Source: Thalassospira xiamenensis M-5 = DSM 17429 (lineage in GTDB: Bacteria; Pseudomonadota; Alphaproteobacteria; Rhodospirillales; Thalassospiraceae). From it: a stretch of DNA of 64,000 nucleotides. Shown piece by piece: positions 8,868-17,112 of this stretch. A program made the translations under genes and the position numbers. Each line of letters starts with the position of its first letter. Position 1 is the stretch's first letter. Location of the stretch: assembly GCF_000300235.2 (NCBI RefSeq), contig NZ_CP004388.1, positions 4,286,001 through 4,350,000 of the forward strand, read 5' to 3'. The notes beneath the pieces are model-generated. The model saw only the letters and a program-made list of their open reading frames with translations. It was not told where the DNA came from and ran no database searches.

Positions 8868-9533
8868 ATGCAAACGAGGCTTTCGGGGCGGAGCTCGCAA
8901 ACATTCGGCTTACACGGCCAAAGTCCTTTGCCGAAACGGCTCTTTGATCTTTCAGTTGCCACAACCTTACTTATCGCGGCCCTTCCTTTACTACTTTTGA
9001 TAGCGATAGCCCTGAAATGCGATCATCGTGGCCCCGTATTTTTCAAACAGGTTCGCATCGGGTATCTTGGCAGGCCTTTCAATATTTATAAGTTCTGCAC
9101 TCTTTGGGGTTCGATACGCCCGGACGGCACACCTCTGCCACCGACAAAATTCTGTAATTTCATTCGGCGCTGGGGTCTGGACGAGCTGCCGCAGCTTTTC
9201 AATATCGTTCGTGGTGATATGTCACTTGTCGGGCCGCGCCCGCATACACCAGCGGACAATCACGATTTCGCCCGGCACTTTGCGCTTTATAATGCACGCC
9301 ATCAGGTGCCACCTGGCATCACAGGTCTGGCCCAGATCAATGGTTGGCGCGGCCCAATTCAGTCCAGTTTTGATCTGAAAAGCCGCCTTGACTGTGATCT
9401 TCTCTATATCAACCAGCAATCTTTGACATCTGACATACTTATTTTGATCTGCACAGTCACGCGCCCTTGGTACTGGGTGAATGGCCCAAAGCGCACATCC
9501 CCTGAAACACTGTCATCATGTCGTACCGGATGA
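8868..9533 (+). CDS. Polyprenyl glycosyl-1-phosphate transferase (exopolysaccharide initiating sugar transferase)
   Basis: 221 residues. It has a short N-terminal tail, one hydrophobic hairpin about residues 28-50 (LFDLSVATTLLIAALPLLLL), then the catalytic domain typical of the WbaP/WcaJ/PglC-type family: KRLFDL, GPVFFKQVRIGYLG, RRWGLDELPQLFNI, MSLVGPRPH and PGITGLAQINGWRG. It loads the first sugar-phosphate onto undecaprenyl phosphate at the inner membrane. It lacks the multi-span N-terminal domain of WbaP, so it is the short form. It overlaps the following beta-barrel gene, and the three genes 8868-11291 look like one operon. Confidence 0.92.
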   Translation: MQTRLSGRSSQTFGLHGQSPLPKRLFDLSVATTLLIAALPLLLLIAIALKCDHRGPVFFKQVRIGYLGRPFNIYKFCTLWGSIRPDGTPLPPTKFCNFIRRWGLDELPQLFNIVRGDMSLVGPRPHTPADNHDFARHFALYNARHQVPPGITGLAQINGWRGPIQSSFDLKSRLDCDLLYINQQSLTSDILILICTVTRPWYWVNGPKRTSPETLSSCRTG

Positions 9534-10765
9534 AAAACGCTGGCTTTAAGACTGCTTCACTATGTTGCAGCATTCTGCTGGCCAACTGTTTCAATCCTGT
9601 GGCTTTTGCAAAGTCTGAAGCGACACAAAAGAACAGGCGAGATACAACAATTCAGCTTGGCCTTTTTGATTTGGTGCCATCGCTTTCGGTGACAGAGGAA
9701 TTCAACGACAATATTTTTCTGTCCGATAGCTACCAAAAGTCCGACACCATTAGCCGGGTAGTACCTGCTTTAACCTTGCAATCAAATTGGCAACGGGCCC
9801 GCTTACGACTTGAAGCTCTTGGTGATGCTGGGTTTTACGCCAAATCAGGCGAAGATGATTATCTGGATGGCGAACTTGGTGTTTCCGCCGGATCGGATAT
9901 CGGCCCGGCATTTGCTGTTGATGGCGATTTCCGTATCGCCAAAGGTCACGAAGATCGCGGCGGTGATGATATTCCGGCCGGTGCCAGCGAACCCGTCACC
10001 TATGACGAGAAAAATACTGAAATTGCCATTCGCTATTTTGCCGGTGATGTTCACTACCGAGCCGCCATGGCCTTTCGACAGCTTGATTTTGACGATACCG
10101 CGCTCACCAATGGGGGTATTGCCAATAATGATGATCGGGATCGGACTGAATTGCGGCTGATCATGCGGGCTTCTTATCAACTGGGACCAGGCCGCGAAGC
10201 TTATGGCGAGACCACCTTTAACCAGCGAGAATATGAAAATACCCCCGACGATCAGAGAATTTTTCGCAATTCAAACGGTTACCGATTGCTGGGCGGCATG
10301 ACATTTGACCTTACCGATTTGATTAAGGCCGATCTCGGGGCTGGATGGATGTCGCAAATTTATGAGGATTTCCGTTTGCAAAATAACGAAGGGTTTTCAC
10401 TTCGTGCCGCAACAACATGGAATATTACACGCATGACTGCGTTGGATTTCCGCGCCAAACGCGAAATCGGGGAAACCACCGTTACCGGTGCCAGCGGAAT
10501 TATCGGTGAAAGCTTCGATGCCGGTATTGAACATGAACTACGGCGCTGGCTAAGCATCCGCCTTAACGCTGGCTATCAGCAGGATCGGTTTGAGGGGGCA
10601 GGACGGACTGACAAAGTAACGCGCTTTGGCGGAGGTGTGCGTTATGAACTCAACCGTTTTACGGAACTGGATGGTTCCTGGCGATATGACCAGCGTAAAT
10701 CAAACGAAACCGGCCATGATTATCGCCGCAATCGCGCTTTGCTGACGCTTCGGTTGAAAATGTGA
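9530..10765 (+). CDS. Outer-membrane beta-barrel protein of an exopolysaccharide export cluster
   Basis: 411 residues from ATG 9530, which overlaps the stop of the sugar transferase (ATGA); an in-frame ATG at 9518 would add four residues. The N-terminal signal peptide ends near PVAFAKS. The rest consists of alternating amphipathic strands with a C-terminal aromatic/hydrophobic ending (LLTLRLKM), typical of the BBP2-type outer-membrane proteins found beside Wza-like exporters. The early segment LVPSLSVTEEFNDNIFLSD is characteristic. It is inferred to help polysaccharide pass the outer membrane. Function is by family and neighbours. Confidence 0.8.
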   Translation: MKNAGFKTASLCCSILLANCFNPVAFAKSEATQKNRRDTTIQLGLFDLVPSLSVTEEFNDNIFLSDSYQKSDTISRVVPALTLQSNWQRARLRLEALGDAGFYAKSGEDDYLDGELGVSAGSDIGPAFAVDGDFRIAKGHEDRGGDDIPAGASEPVTYDEKNTEIAIRYFAGDVHYRAAMAFRQLDFDDTALTNGGIANNDDRDRTELRLIMRASYQLGPGREAYGETTFNQREYENTPDDQRIFRNSNGYRLLGGMTFDLTDLIKADLGAGWMSQIYEDFRLQNNEGFSLRAATTWNITRMTALDFRAKREIGETTVTGASGIIGESFDAGIEHELRRWLSIRLNAGYQQDRFEGAGRTDKVTRFGGGVRYELNRFTELDGSWRYDQRKSNETGHDYRRNRALLTLRLKM

Positions 10766-10769
10766 TGTC

Positions 10770-11291
10770 ATGAAAAACATAATTCTGACTGCAATCCTTT
10801 TGTTCGCGGTTTCAGGTGGCGTTCATGCCCAGACCGTCTACACGATTGATAGCGGAGACGAACTGCGTATCACGGTTTTCGACGAGGAATCTCTTTCAGG
10901 TGATTTCTCGGTCGGTGCAGACGGATCCGTCACTCTGCCCCTGATCGGAACGGTTACCTTGCGCGACCTCACGCCACAAGCTGCACAGCAAACCATCGCC
11001 AACGTCCTTGCAGACGGTTATCTACGCCATCCCGTTGTATCCATTGATGTTCTTCATTTCCGCCCCGTCTATATTATTGGCGAAGTCAATGAGCCCGGTG
11101 AGTACGGGTATGCTTCAGGAATGAACGTATTGAATGCCGTCGCACTTGGTGGCGGTTACACTTATCGCGCCGATCAGGATGACATCATTATCATGCGTGG
11201 CCGCGACGATAATCGCGTCGAGATTCAGGCCAACGAGCAAAGCATTGTATTGCCTGGTGATATTATTCACATCACGGAACGGTATTTTTAA
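10770..11291 (+). CDS. Wza/VpsN-like polysaccharide export protein (short form)
   Basis: 173 residues. The signal peptide is about residues 1-20 (cleaved near VHAQ; no lipobox Cys). A Poly_export domain follows (YTIDSGDELRITVFDEESLS ... VTLPLIGTVTL), then one SLBB domain (RPVYIIGEVNEPGEYGYASG). It is half the size of E. coli Wza, has one SLBB domain and no C-terminal outer-membrane helix, so it may depend on the upstream beta-barrel protein for outer-membrane insertion. It starts 4 nt after that gene. No Wzc-type kinase or co-polymerase gene lies next to it. Confidence 0.9.
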   Translation: MKNIILTAILLFAVSGGVHAQTVYTIDSGDELRITVFDEESLSGDFSVGADGSVTLPLIGTVTLRDLTPQAAQQTIANVLADGYLRHPVVSIDVLHFRPVYIIGEVNEPGEYGYASGMNVLNAVALGGGYTYRADQDDIIIMRGRDDNRVEIQANEQSIVLPGDIIHITERYF

Positions 11292-11462
11292 AATTCGTTG
11301 TAAGCGAATAAGCGATCAATCTAATTGGAACGATTTCAAAAGATTGACGAAAAAATCTGTTTAAAGGTGAACCCCATCTTTACGGGCCGGTTTAACCATG
11401 ATGAAATCCGGTCACGCGCAAAAGCGCCCCACCAAGACAATGCGCATCTCAGGGAGCCCCGA

Positions 11463-13130
11463 ATGTCGAATACTGCGGAAATGCGTCACGGCGGACGCAT
11501 ACTGGTCGATCAACTTGCCCTTCATGGCTGCGAACGGGTTTATCTTGTTCCCGGTGAGAGCTATCTGGCTGTTCTCGATGGCCTGGTCGACCATCCCGAT
11601 ATAGAACCAATCATCTGCCGTCAGGAAGGCGGTGCCGCCATTATGGCCGAGGCGCACGGCAAACTGACCGGAAAACCCGGCATCTGCATGGTCACGCGCG
11701 GTCCAGGTGCAACCAATGCGTCGGCGGGCGTGCATGTCGCCCATCAGGACAGCACCCCGATGATCCTTCTGGTCGGTCAGATCGGGCGTGAAATGGTTGA
11801 TCGCGAAGCCTTTCAGGAAGTCGACTATCGCAAGATGTTCGAACCGCTTTGCAAGTGGGTTGCCCAGATCGACGACATCAACCGCATCCCGGAATATATC
11901 AGCCACGCCTATCATATCTCGACATCCGGTCGCCCCGGACCAGTCGTCCTTGCTCTGCCGGAAGATATGCTGTCATCTGCAGCCGCAGTTGCCGATGCCA
12001 AACCCTATGTCCCGATCGAAGCCAAAACTGCGCCCGAAGATGTCGCCCGGTTCCGCGGTGCGCTAGCAGATGCGAAACAGCCGATCATGATCGTTGGCGG
12101 TGGTGGATGGACCGTAGAAACCACCGAAAACCTTAAATCGTTTGCAAAACGAAACAATGTTGCGATCGCCACCAGTTTCCGCTGCCAGGACTATGTCCCG
12201 AACACACACAGCCATTTCATTGGCGATGTCGGCATCGGGATCAATCCGGAACTGGCGCAATTCATTCGCGAAAGCGACCTTGTGATCCTTGTCGGGTCGC
12301 GCATGGGGGAAATGACCAGTAGCGGTTACAGCCTGCTTGAAATTCCCTGCCCGAAACAGAAACTGATCCATGTTTACGCAGGCCCCGATGAATTGGGCCG
12401 TGTTTATCGCCCTGATATCGCAATCAATGCATCCCAACGATCATTCATCCGCGCCATCGCCATGATGGAACCGGTGGATGGAAGCGAACGCGAAGAACAG
12501 ATTGAAACGGCCCACACTTCATATCTGAAATTCTCGACCCCGCTTGACACGCCGGGCGATGTAAAGATGGCCCATGTCGTCGCACAGCTTCGCGAAATCC
12601 TGCCCGAAGACGCAATTGTGTCCAACGGGGCTGGCAACTATGCCGCCTTCCTGCATCGATTCTTCCGGTATGGCAAATATCGCACCGAGCTCGCACCGAC
12701 TTCGGGTTCGATGGGCTATGGCCTTCCAGCATCTGTAGCCGCCAAGCTGACCCACCCGGATCGCCCGTCGATCTGTCTTGCCGGTGACGGATGCTTTTTG
12801 ATGCACGGCCAGGAATTCGCAACCGCGGTTCAGTACGGTGCCAACATCATCGTGATCGTGGTCAATAACGGCATGTTCGGTACCATCCGCATGCATCAGG
12901 AACGCAATTATCCCGGTCGCGTTTCAGGCACCCAGCTGCACAACCCGGATTTTGCAGCCTACGCTGTCGCTTTTGGCGGACATGGCGAAACCGTTACCAA
13001 GACCGAAGATTTCGGACCGGCTTTTGAACGCGCCATGAATTCGGGAAAACCGGCGATTATCGAGGTACAGGTTGATCCGCAGGCCTTAACCCCGATCAAG
13101 ACACTGGATCAAATTCGCGCGGGCAGCTGA
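11463..13130 (+). CDS. Thiamine-diphosphate-dependent enzyme, acetolactate-synthase-like
   Basis: 555 residues from ATG 11463, preceded by AGGGAG; an upstream extension to 11325 looks non-coding. The three domains of the acetolactate synthase/pyruvate oxidase fold are present: an N-terminal PYR domain with the cofactor-activating Glu55 (RQEGGAA), a central domain with GGGGW, and a C-terminal PP domain with the metal/ThDP motif GDGCF...NN (about residues 440-470). It is not next to an ilvN-type regulatory subunit, so a catabolic 2-oxoacid carboligase or decarboxylase role is as likely as branched-chain amino acid synthesis. Substrate unknown. Confidence 0.85.
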   Translation: MSNTAEMRHGGRILVDQLALHGCERVYLVPGESYLAVLDGLVDHPDIEPIICRQEGGAAIMAEAHGKLTGKPGICMVTRGPGATNASAGVHVAHQDSTPMILLVGQIGREMVDREAFQEVDYRKMFEPLCKWVAQIDDINRIPEYISHAYHISTSGRPGPVVLALPEDMLSSAAAVADAKPYVPIEAKTAPEDVARFRGALADAKQPIMIVGGGGWTVETTENLKSFAKRNNVAIATSFRCQDYVPNTHSHFIGDVGIGINPELAQFIRESDLVILVGSRMGEMTSSGYSLLEIPCPKQKLIHVYAGPDELGRVYRPDIAINASQRSFIRAIAMMEPVDGSEREEQIETAHTSYLKFSTPLDTPGDVKMAHVVAQLREILPEDAIVSNGAGNYAAFLHRFFRYGKYRTELAPTSGSMGYGLPASVAAKLTHPDRPSICLAGDGCFLMHGQEFATAVQYGANIIVIVVNNGMFGTIRMHQERNYPGRVSGTQLHNPDFAAYAVAFGGHGETVTKTEDFGPAFERAMNSGKPAIIEVQVDPQALTPIKTLDQIRAGS

Positions 13131-13150
13131 TCTGTGAAGCTATGAAATAT

Positions 13151-13191
13151 GGCGAGGTCACTTACCAGTTGGCAGGGTGATCTCGCCCTTT
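13151..13191 (+). terminator. Rho-independent terminator of the ThDP enzyme gene, embedded in the convergent gene
   Basis: GGCGAGGTCAC (13151-13161) pairs with GTGATCTCGCC (13177-13187) with one G-T wobble and is followed by CTTTT. It lies just after the ThDP-enzyme stop and overlaps the last codons of the convergent nucleosidase gene. Confidence 0.6.
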
Positions 13192-13808
13192 TCAAGAGCC
13201 TTGCGCAATTTGGTAACTGCTTCTGCAAGCTTCTCGTCAATGACATGCAAATAAGCTGTCCAATCCGAAAGCTTTTTAAGCTCTTCCTTGCCATCAGAAA
13301 TTCCGCGCAGGCCGATCAAAGGTACGTCAAACTTCTGACAGACCCGCAAGATGGCATAGGTTTCCATATCCACCATATCGGCATCAATCGCGTCATAAGC
13401 GACACCCGATACAACGTTTGCGCCCGTAGACAAACGTGCTTCCGCGATACCTGGAATGCGATAAGGCAATTCCATAACTGCCGGAAGATTCAGATAGGGC
13501 GTAATCCCCTTCTCAAAACCAAGTGCTGAGCAATCCATATCGCGGTAAGACACAGATGACGCCTGATAAACCGCCGCCTGCTTAAGCGTGCGCGAACCTG
13601 CCGATCCAAGGGTTACCACCAGATCGGGCAAATCGCTCACCAATTTCAGCTCCGTCAAGGCTGCGCTCAGATTAAGTGCCGCCTCAACCGGACCGATGCC
13701 GATCATCAGTGGTTTGAACAGTTTTTCAAGATGAGGGCCATATTCCTGATTTGCCGCCATGGCAAACAGCACATTGGTTCCGGCAAAATCATGAAGATAT
13801 CCGTGCAT
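13158..13808 (-). CDS. 5'-methylthioadenosine/S-adenosylhomocysteine nucleosidase family protein
   Basis: 216 residues. It has the purine-nucleoside phosphorylase/MTAN fold: GIGPVEAAL, VVTLGSAG, and VDMETYAI with the ribose-binding Glu149. The catalytic Asp is D172 in GISDG, and an N-terminal acidic Glu22 (ANQEYG) sits where the family general acid lies. It hydrolyses MTA or SAH to adenine and a thio-sugar, recycling by-products of SAM chemistry in the cytoplasm. It is convergent with the ThDP enzyme and its 3' end is shared with that gene's terminator. Family annotation is solid; the preferred substrate is not determinable. Confidence 0.85.
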   Translation of the reverse strand: MHGYLHDFAGTNVLFAMAANQEYGPHLEKLFKPLMIGIGPVEAALNLSAALTELKLVSDLPDLVVTLGSAGSRTLKQAAVYQASSVSYRDMDCSALGFEKGITPYLNLPAVMELPYRIPGIAEARLSTGANVVSGVAYDAIDADMVDMETYAILRVCQKFDVPLIGLRGISDGKEELKKLSDWTAYLHVIDEKLAEAVTKLRKALEKGEITLPTGK

Positions 13809-13910
13809 GTCTCATCCATCTCATCTGCGATTGATCAAGATGCAGATTAGTGGTCAGAAAACGCTTTGCCAGCCCTTAATTGGGCGGATTTGAAAATATT
13901 CTTGGGAAAT

Positions 13911-13987
13911 TGGCGCACCCGACAGGATTCGAACCTGTGGCCTTTGCCTTCGGAGGGCAACGCTCTATCCAGCTGAGCTACGGGTGC
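13911..13987 (-). tRNA. tRNA-Arg (anticodon CCG)
   Basis: 77 nt on the reverse strand including an encoded CCA. The acceptor arms GCACCCG and CGGGTGC pair fully. There is a D arm with AGCTGGATA and a TTGCC-CTCCGAA-GGCAA anticodon arm, giving anticodon CCG, which reads Arg codon CGG. The T arm is ACAGG-TTCGAAT-CCTGT, and the discriminator base is G. Confidence 0.97.
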
Positions 13988-14128
13988 GCAATAGGCATCG
14001 GGCAGCACGACCCGAGCGGTTGGGTGATACAGGTTTTGTCCGTCGCGGGCAAGGATTTTTGACGGCCCCTGCCAATCAGCATCCTGTCGACCGTTTGGTT
14101 AAATTCTGGTTGCTGCATATCACAGCGA

Positions 14129-15865
14129 TCAGCTTTCGACATCACGTCGCTCATAGGGATCCCGTACGATCCAGGTCCCGTTCCATTCCCGGTCCTGTTC
14201 ACGGCGCTGCAGACGTTCCATTCGGTTAAGCATGAGCTGGGCGGCAAAATCGCTGCCGATACCCTCCTGAACTTCCTCAAACAGCGGTTGCGCCTTATCA
14301 AACTGGCCCTCGCGATAAAGCGCAATCGCCATCTCATAGGTTTTGCGCCACTCGCGACGTTCATCGCTCAGCTGTCCGGACTGCGCCAGCACTTCATAGA
14401 GATAGACCACATGCTCGGTCCCCAGCAGCACGACATGGTCAAGATCACGCATCTCGATTTCGCCGGCTGCCATGCTGGTGGTTTCATGCGACGCCAGAAT
14501 TTGCGTACCATAAATCCGGTTGGCCTTTTCAAGACGGTTGGCATAGTTCACACAGTCGCCGACCACCGTATAAGACCGTGATTTATCCGTCCCGATGGAG
14601 CCGACAACGACCTCGCCGGTTGCAATACCAACGCGAATATCAAGTCCGTGATCGCCAATCAGGTCGGCATATTTGGTCTTTAGCGCATTAAAGCGTGCCA
14701 CCTGCTCCAACGCTGCCAGACAGGCATGCCCGGCATGGCTTTTTTCCCCACAGAAGGGCGGGCCCCAGAAACCGATCACCCGGTCCCCGACAAAGTTATC
14801 AATAATGCCGCTGTGGTTGGCAATCGGTTCGGTCATGGCGGTCAGATAATCATTCAGAAAATCGACGAGTTTCTCGGGCGGGATATGCTCCGCCATCCAG
14901 TCAAAATTGGTCAGGTTGACGACGCTAACCGTCATTACACGCTTCTGCGAGGTCTCAAGCGCGGTTTCCTGCGACAGCAGGTTATTGATAATCTTTGGAT
15001 CAATATATTTGCCAAACCGTTCGCGCATCCGGAACCGGACACGTAATTCACGCGTCATTCGGTTAAAGGCATCCGCCAAACGGGCAAAATCGCCCTTGCC
15101 CTTGAAATCAAGGCTGGTATCGAGCTTTCCCGACTGCACGCTGTTTAACGCATTGGTCGTATCACGAACCGCTTTGACCACTGCCTGCGCCAGATAGTAG
15201 GCCAAGGAAATGCCAATCACCACCGCGGCCAGCATCATGATGAATTCGGCCTGGATCAGGAAATCTTCGCGGGCTGAGACATTTTCGACTGTTTCGCTGG
15301 AATATTTTTCCAGCAGCAAAATCTCGCTGCGCAGATCAAGCACGATATTGCGATGAATGCCACGCACCAGATTTTCCTGACGTTGCGCATCGTCAAGATC
15401 GCCATCGCGTACCCTGCCAAGCAGCCGTTCAACCCCCAGATTGAACTGGGCGGCAATATCGGCAAATTCACGCATCCGCACATCAAGATCAAGCAAGACG
15501 CCCTGATCAAAATGACCTGATGCCTGTGCCCGGCCAAGGGCTGCCGATGTGAACGCCTTGCGAAAAGCCTGTTCGATCTGGGTCTGCTTGGCATCAATTT
15601 CGATTTCGATGCCACTCAAAAGCGATGCATCCGGTCCTTCATTCTCGACCACACGCATATAACGGTCGATCAGCGAAATCTGCTCAAGCTGACGGGAACG
15701 CACATCGGAAAGCGCATCCTTCACCGGCGTGACATAGCGCGACACCGCTTCAAGATCGCCATTGATCCCCAACGACTGAATGACGGAGAACCCGGTAGCC
15801 ACCACAAGCCAAACGACAAAAAAGGCCGCGACACCCAGGAACTTCGCCCGAACGGTCCTTAGCAT
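14129..15865 (-). CDS. Membrane-bound class III adenylate/guanylate cyclase-like protein with HAMP domain
   Basis: 578 residues from ATG 15865, chosen for the upstream GGAGGA. Membrane helix 1 is about residues 10-32. A helical periplasmic sensor region runs to about 205, then membrane helix 2, HAMP (LNSVQSGKLDTSLDF) and a C-terminal cyclase domain. Several active-site positions differ from canonical cyclases. The first metal Asp is Asn317 (VVNLTNFD), the adenine-contacting Lys is Asn357 (DNFVGD), and the second base-contacting Asp is Ser431 (SRSYTVVGD). The second metal Asp361 and the Asn/Arg of VNYANRLE remain. It may be inactive, altered in substrate, or a regulatory partner. A tail of about 100 residues follows the cyclase domain. 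Confidence 0.88.
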   Translation of the reverse strand: MLRTVRAKFLGVAAFFVVWLVVATGFSVIQSLGINGDLEAVSRYVTPVKDALSDVRSRQLEQISLIDRYMRVVENEGPDASLLSGIEIEIDAKQTQIEQAFRKAFTSAALGRAQASGHFDQGVLLDLDVRMREFADIAAQFNLGVERLLGRVRDGDLDDAQRQENLVRGIHRNIVLDLRSEILLLEKYSSETVENVSAREDFLIQAEFIMMLAAVVIGISLAYYLAQAVVKAVRDTTNALNSVQSGKLDTSLDFKGKGDFARLADAFNRMTRELRVRFRMRERFGKYIDPKIINNLLSQETALETSQKRVMTVSVVNLTNFDWMAEHIPPEKLVDFLNDYLTAMTEPIANHSGIIDNFVGDRVIGFWGPPFCGEKSHAGHACLAALEQVARFNALKTKYADLIGDHGLDIRVGIATGEVVVGSIGTDKSRSYTVVGDCVNYANRLEKANRIYGTQILASHETTSMAAGEIEMRDLDHVVLLGTEHVVYLYEVLAQSGQLSDERREWRKTYEMAIALYREGQFDKAQPLFEEVQEGIGSDFAAQLMLNRMERLQRREQDREWNGTWIVRDPYERRDVES

Positions 15866-16024
15866 GCCGGTCCTGATCCTCCGAAAAACATGGCTGAAAG
15901 CACCACCAAATACGCAAAGGCGATAGGTGCCATATCGTGATGGTCGCACCGCGTAACAAGCATCGCAACCATATGCAACTGATTAAAAATGCTACCTGAT
16001 CGGTGATCCACGGTCAAAATGCAA

Positions 16025-17014
16025 TCAGTTGACCCGACACGAAAAATCCCGCGCGGTACCGCCACCCTTTATCCAACGTCCGATATCGCCGATCACCGTT
16101 GGCCCATTCAGGTCCCGCAACAGCATGTGATAGCCGTCGCGATAAAGACAAATCGTGCTTTGATCGCTATTTGACGCCCGCATGTTATCTGCAATCGCGG
16201 CAACCGCCCCCGGTGGAATAACCTGATCCTGCTGACCTGACATCAAAAGTGTCGGAATATCGATATCTCCACCGCGCTGATGCGCCAAATCCATCAAATC
16301 TGCCAGTCCTGCAACCATGTCGACCCGCACCGATTTCATCATGTACGGATCACGAGATAGACGACGAAGCATTTCTATATTGTCAGACGGCCATATATCA
16401 AGCCCCTGCCCCGACAGGGGCAACCACGGCAAACTATTGGAAATCATCGATAATGGCGCTGTCTGATACCATGGCATCATGTCGCGGTTCCAGACTGCCG
16501 GTGCGACCAGAATAACCCCGTCCATCCATTGGGGGCGCGACGCAGCTGTCACAATTGCAACTGCACCCCCCATCGAGTCCCCCATCAAATAGATCGGTCG
16601 CCCCGGATATCGCATGCGAAGAATGACGAGCATATCAGATGCATCATTGATCAGGCTTTGCGTTCCCGGCCAGAATGGCCGTGTCGCCGTGCGGCCAAAT
16701 CCGCGCTGATCATAGGCAAAAAGCGCAATATTTTCAGAAGCTAACGCCGTTCCGGCTTCGTCAAACGCGTTCGCATAATCGCCAAACCCATGCAGACCAA
16801 GGATTACCGCATCCGGATCATCAACCGGCCCCCAATACTGCAACGGCAAAGATGCCCCATCAGACGCCATAAACGCATTTTCGGTCATTCTAACGCTGGC
16901 GATCGGATCGCCAGCGGGAATTACCGTCGGCGCGCAGCCCGCCAGCCAAAATGCGAACCCAAGCCCGACAAACCACGACAATGCCTTCTGAATGTGATGA
17001 ATTGCCGTCCCCAA
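16025..17014 (-). CDS. Alpha/beta-hydrolase lipoprotein, monoacylglycerol lipase / lysophospholipase-like
   Basis: 329 residues. The N-terminal signal ends in a lipobox, WLAGC with Cys27, so it is probably lipid-anchored. The hydrolase triad is visible: nucleophile Ser147 in GDSMGG, Asp263 in GQQDQVIP and His296 in DGYHMLL. The oxyanion-hole region is LGLHGFGDY. It fits the Hydrolase_4/monoacylglycerol lipase group that cleaves lysophospholipids or monoglycerides; the true substrate is unknown. It stands between the cyclase-like gene and the ABC ATPase gene, all on the reverse strand, with gaps that suggest separate transcripts. Confidence 0.85.
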   Translation of the reverse strand: MGTAIHHIQKALSWFVGLGFAFWLAGCAPTVIPAGDPIASVRMTENAFMASDGASLPLQYWGPVDDPDAVILGLHGFGDYANAFDEAGTALASENIALFAYDQRGFGRTATRPFWPGTQSLINDASDMLVILRMRYPGRPIYLMGDSMGGAVAIVTAASRPQWMDGVILVAPAVWNRDMMPWYQTAPLSMISNSLPWLPLSGQGLDIWPSDNIEMLRRLSRDPYMMKSVRVDMVAGLADLMDLAHQRGGDIDIPTLLMSGQQDQVIPPGAVAAIADNMRASNSDQSTICLYRDGYHMLLRDLNGPTVIGDIGRWIKGGGTARDFSCRVN

Positions 17015-17049
17015 ATCATGTTGCTTTGCATTTACAGATCAAATTAAGG

Positions 17050-17087
17050 CCAAAAAACAAAACCCTGCAAGCAACTTGCAGGGTTTT
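17050..17087 (-). terminator. Terminator of the ABC ATPase gene
   Basis: Perfect 13-bp arms AAAACCCTGCAAG (17059-17071) and CTTGCAGGGTTTT (17075-17087) with a 3-nt loop. On the reverse strand the hairpin is followed by GTTTTTT. It lies 26 nt after the ABC gene stop. Confidence 0.85.
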
Positions 17088-17112
17088 GAAGGATGGTAAG
17101 ACGCCCCGAAAA

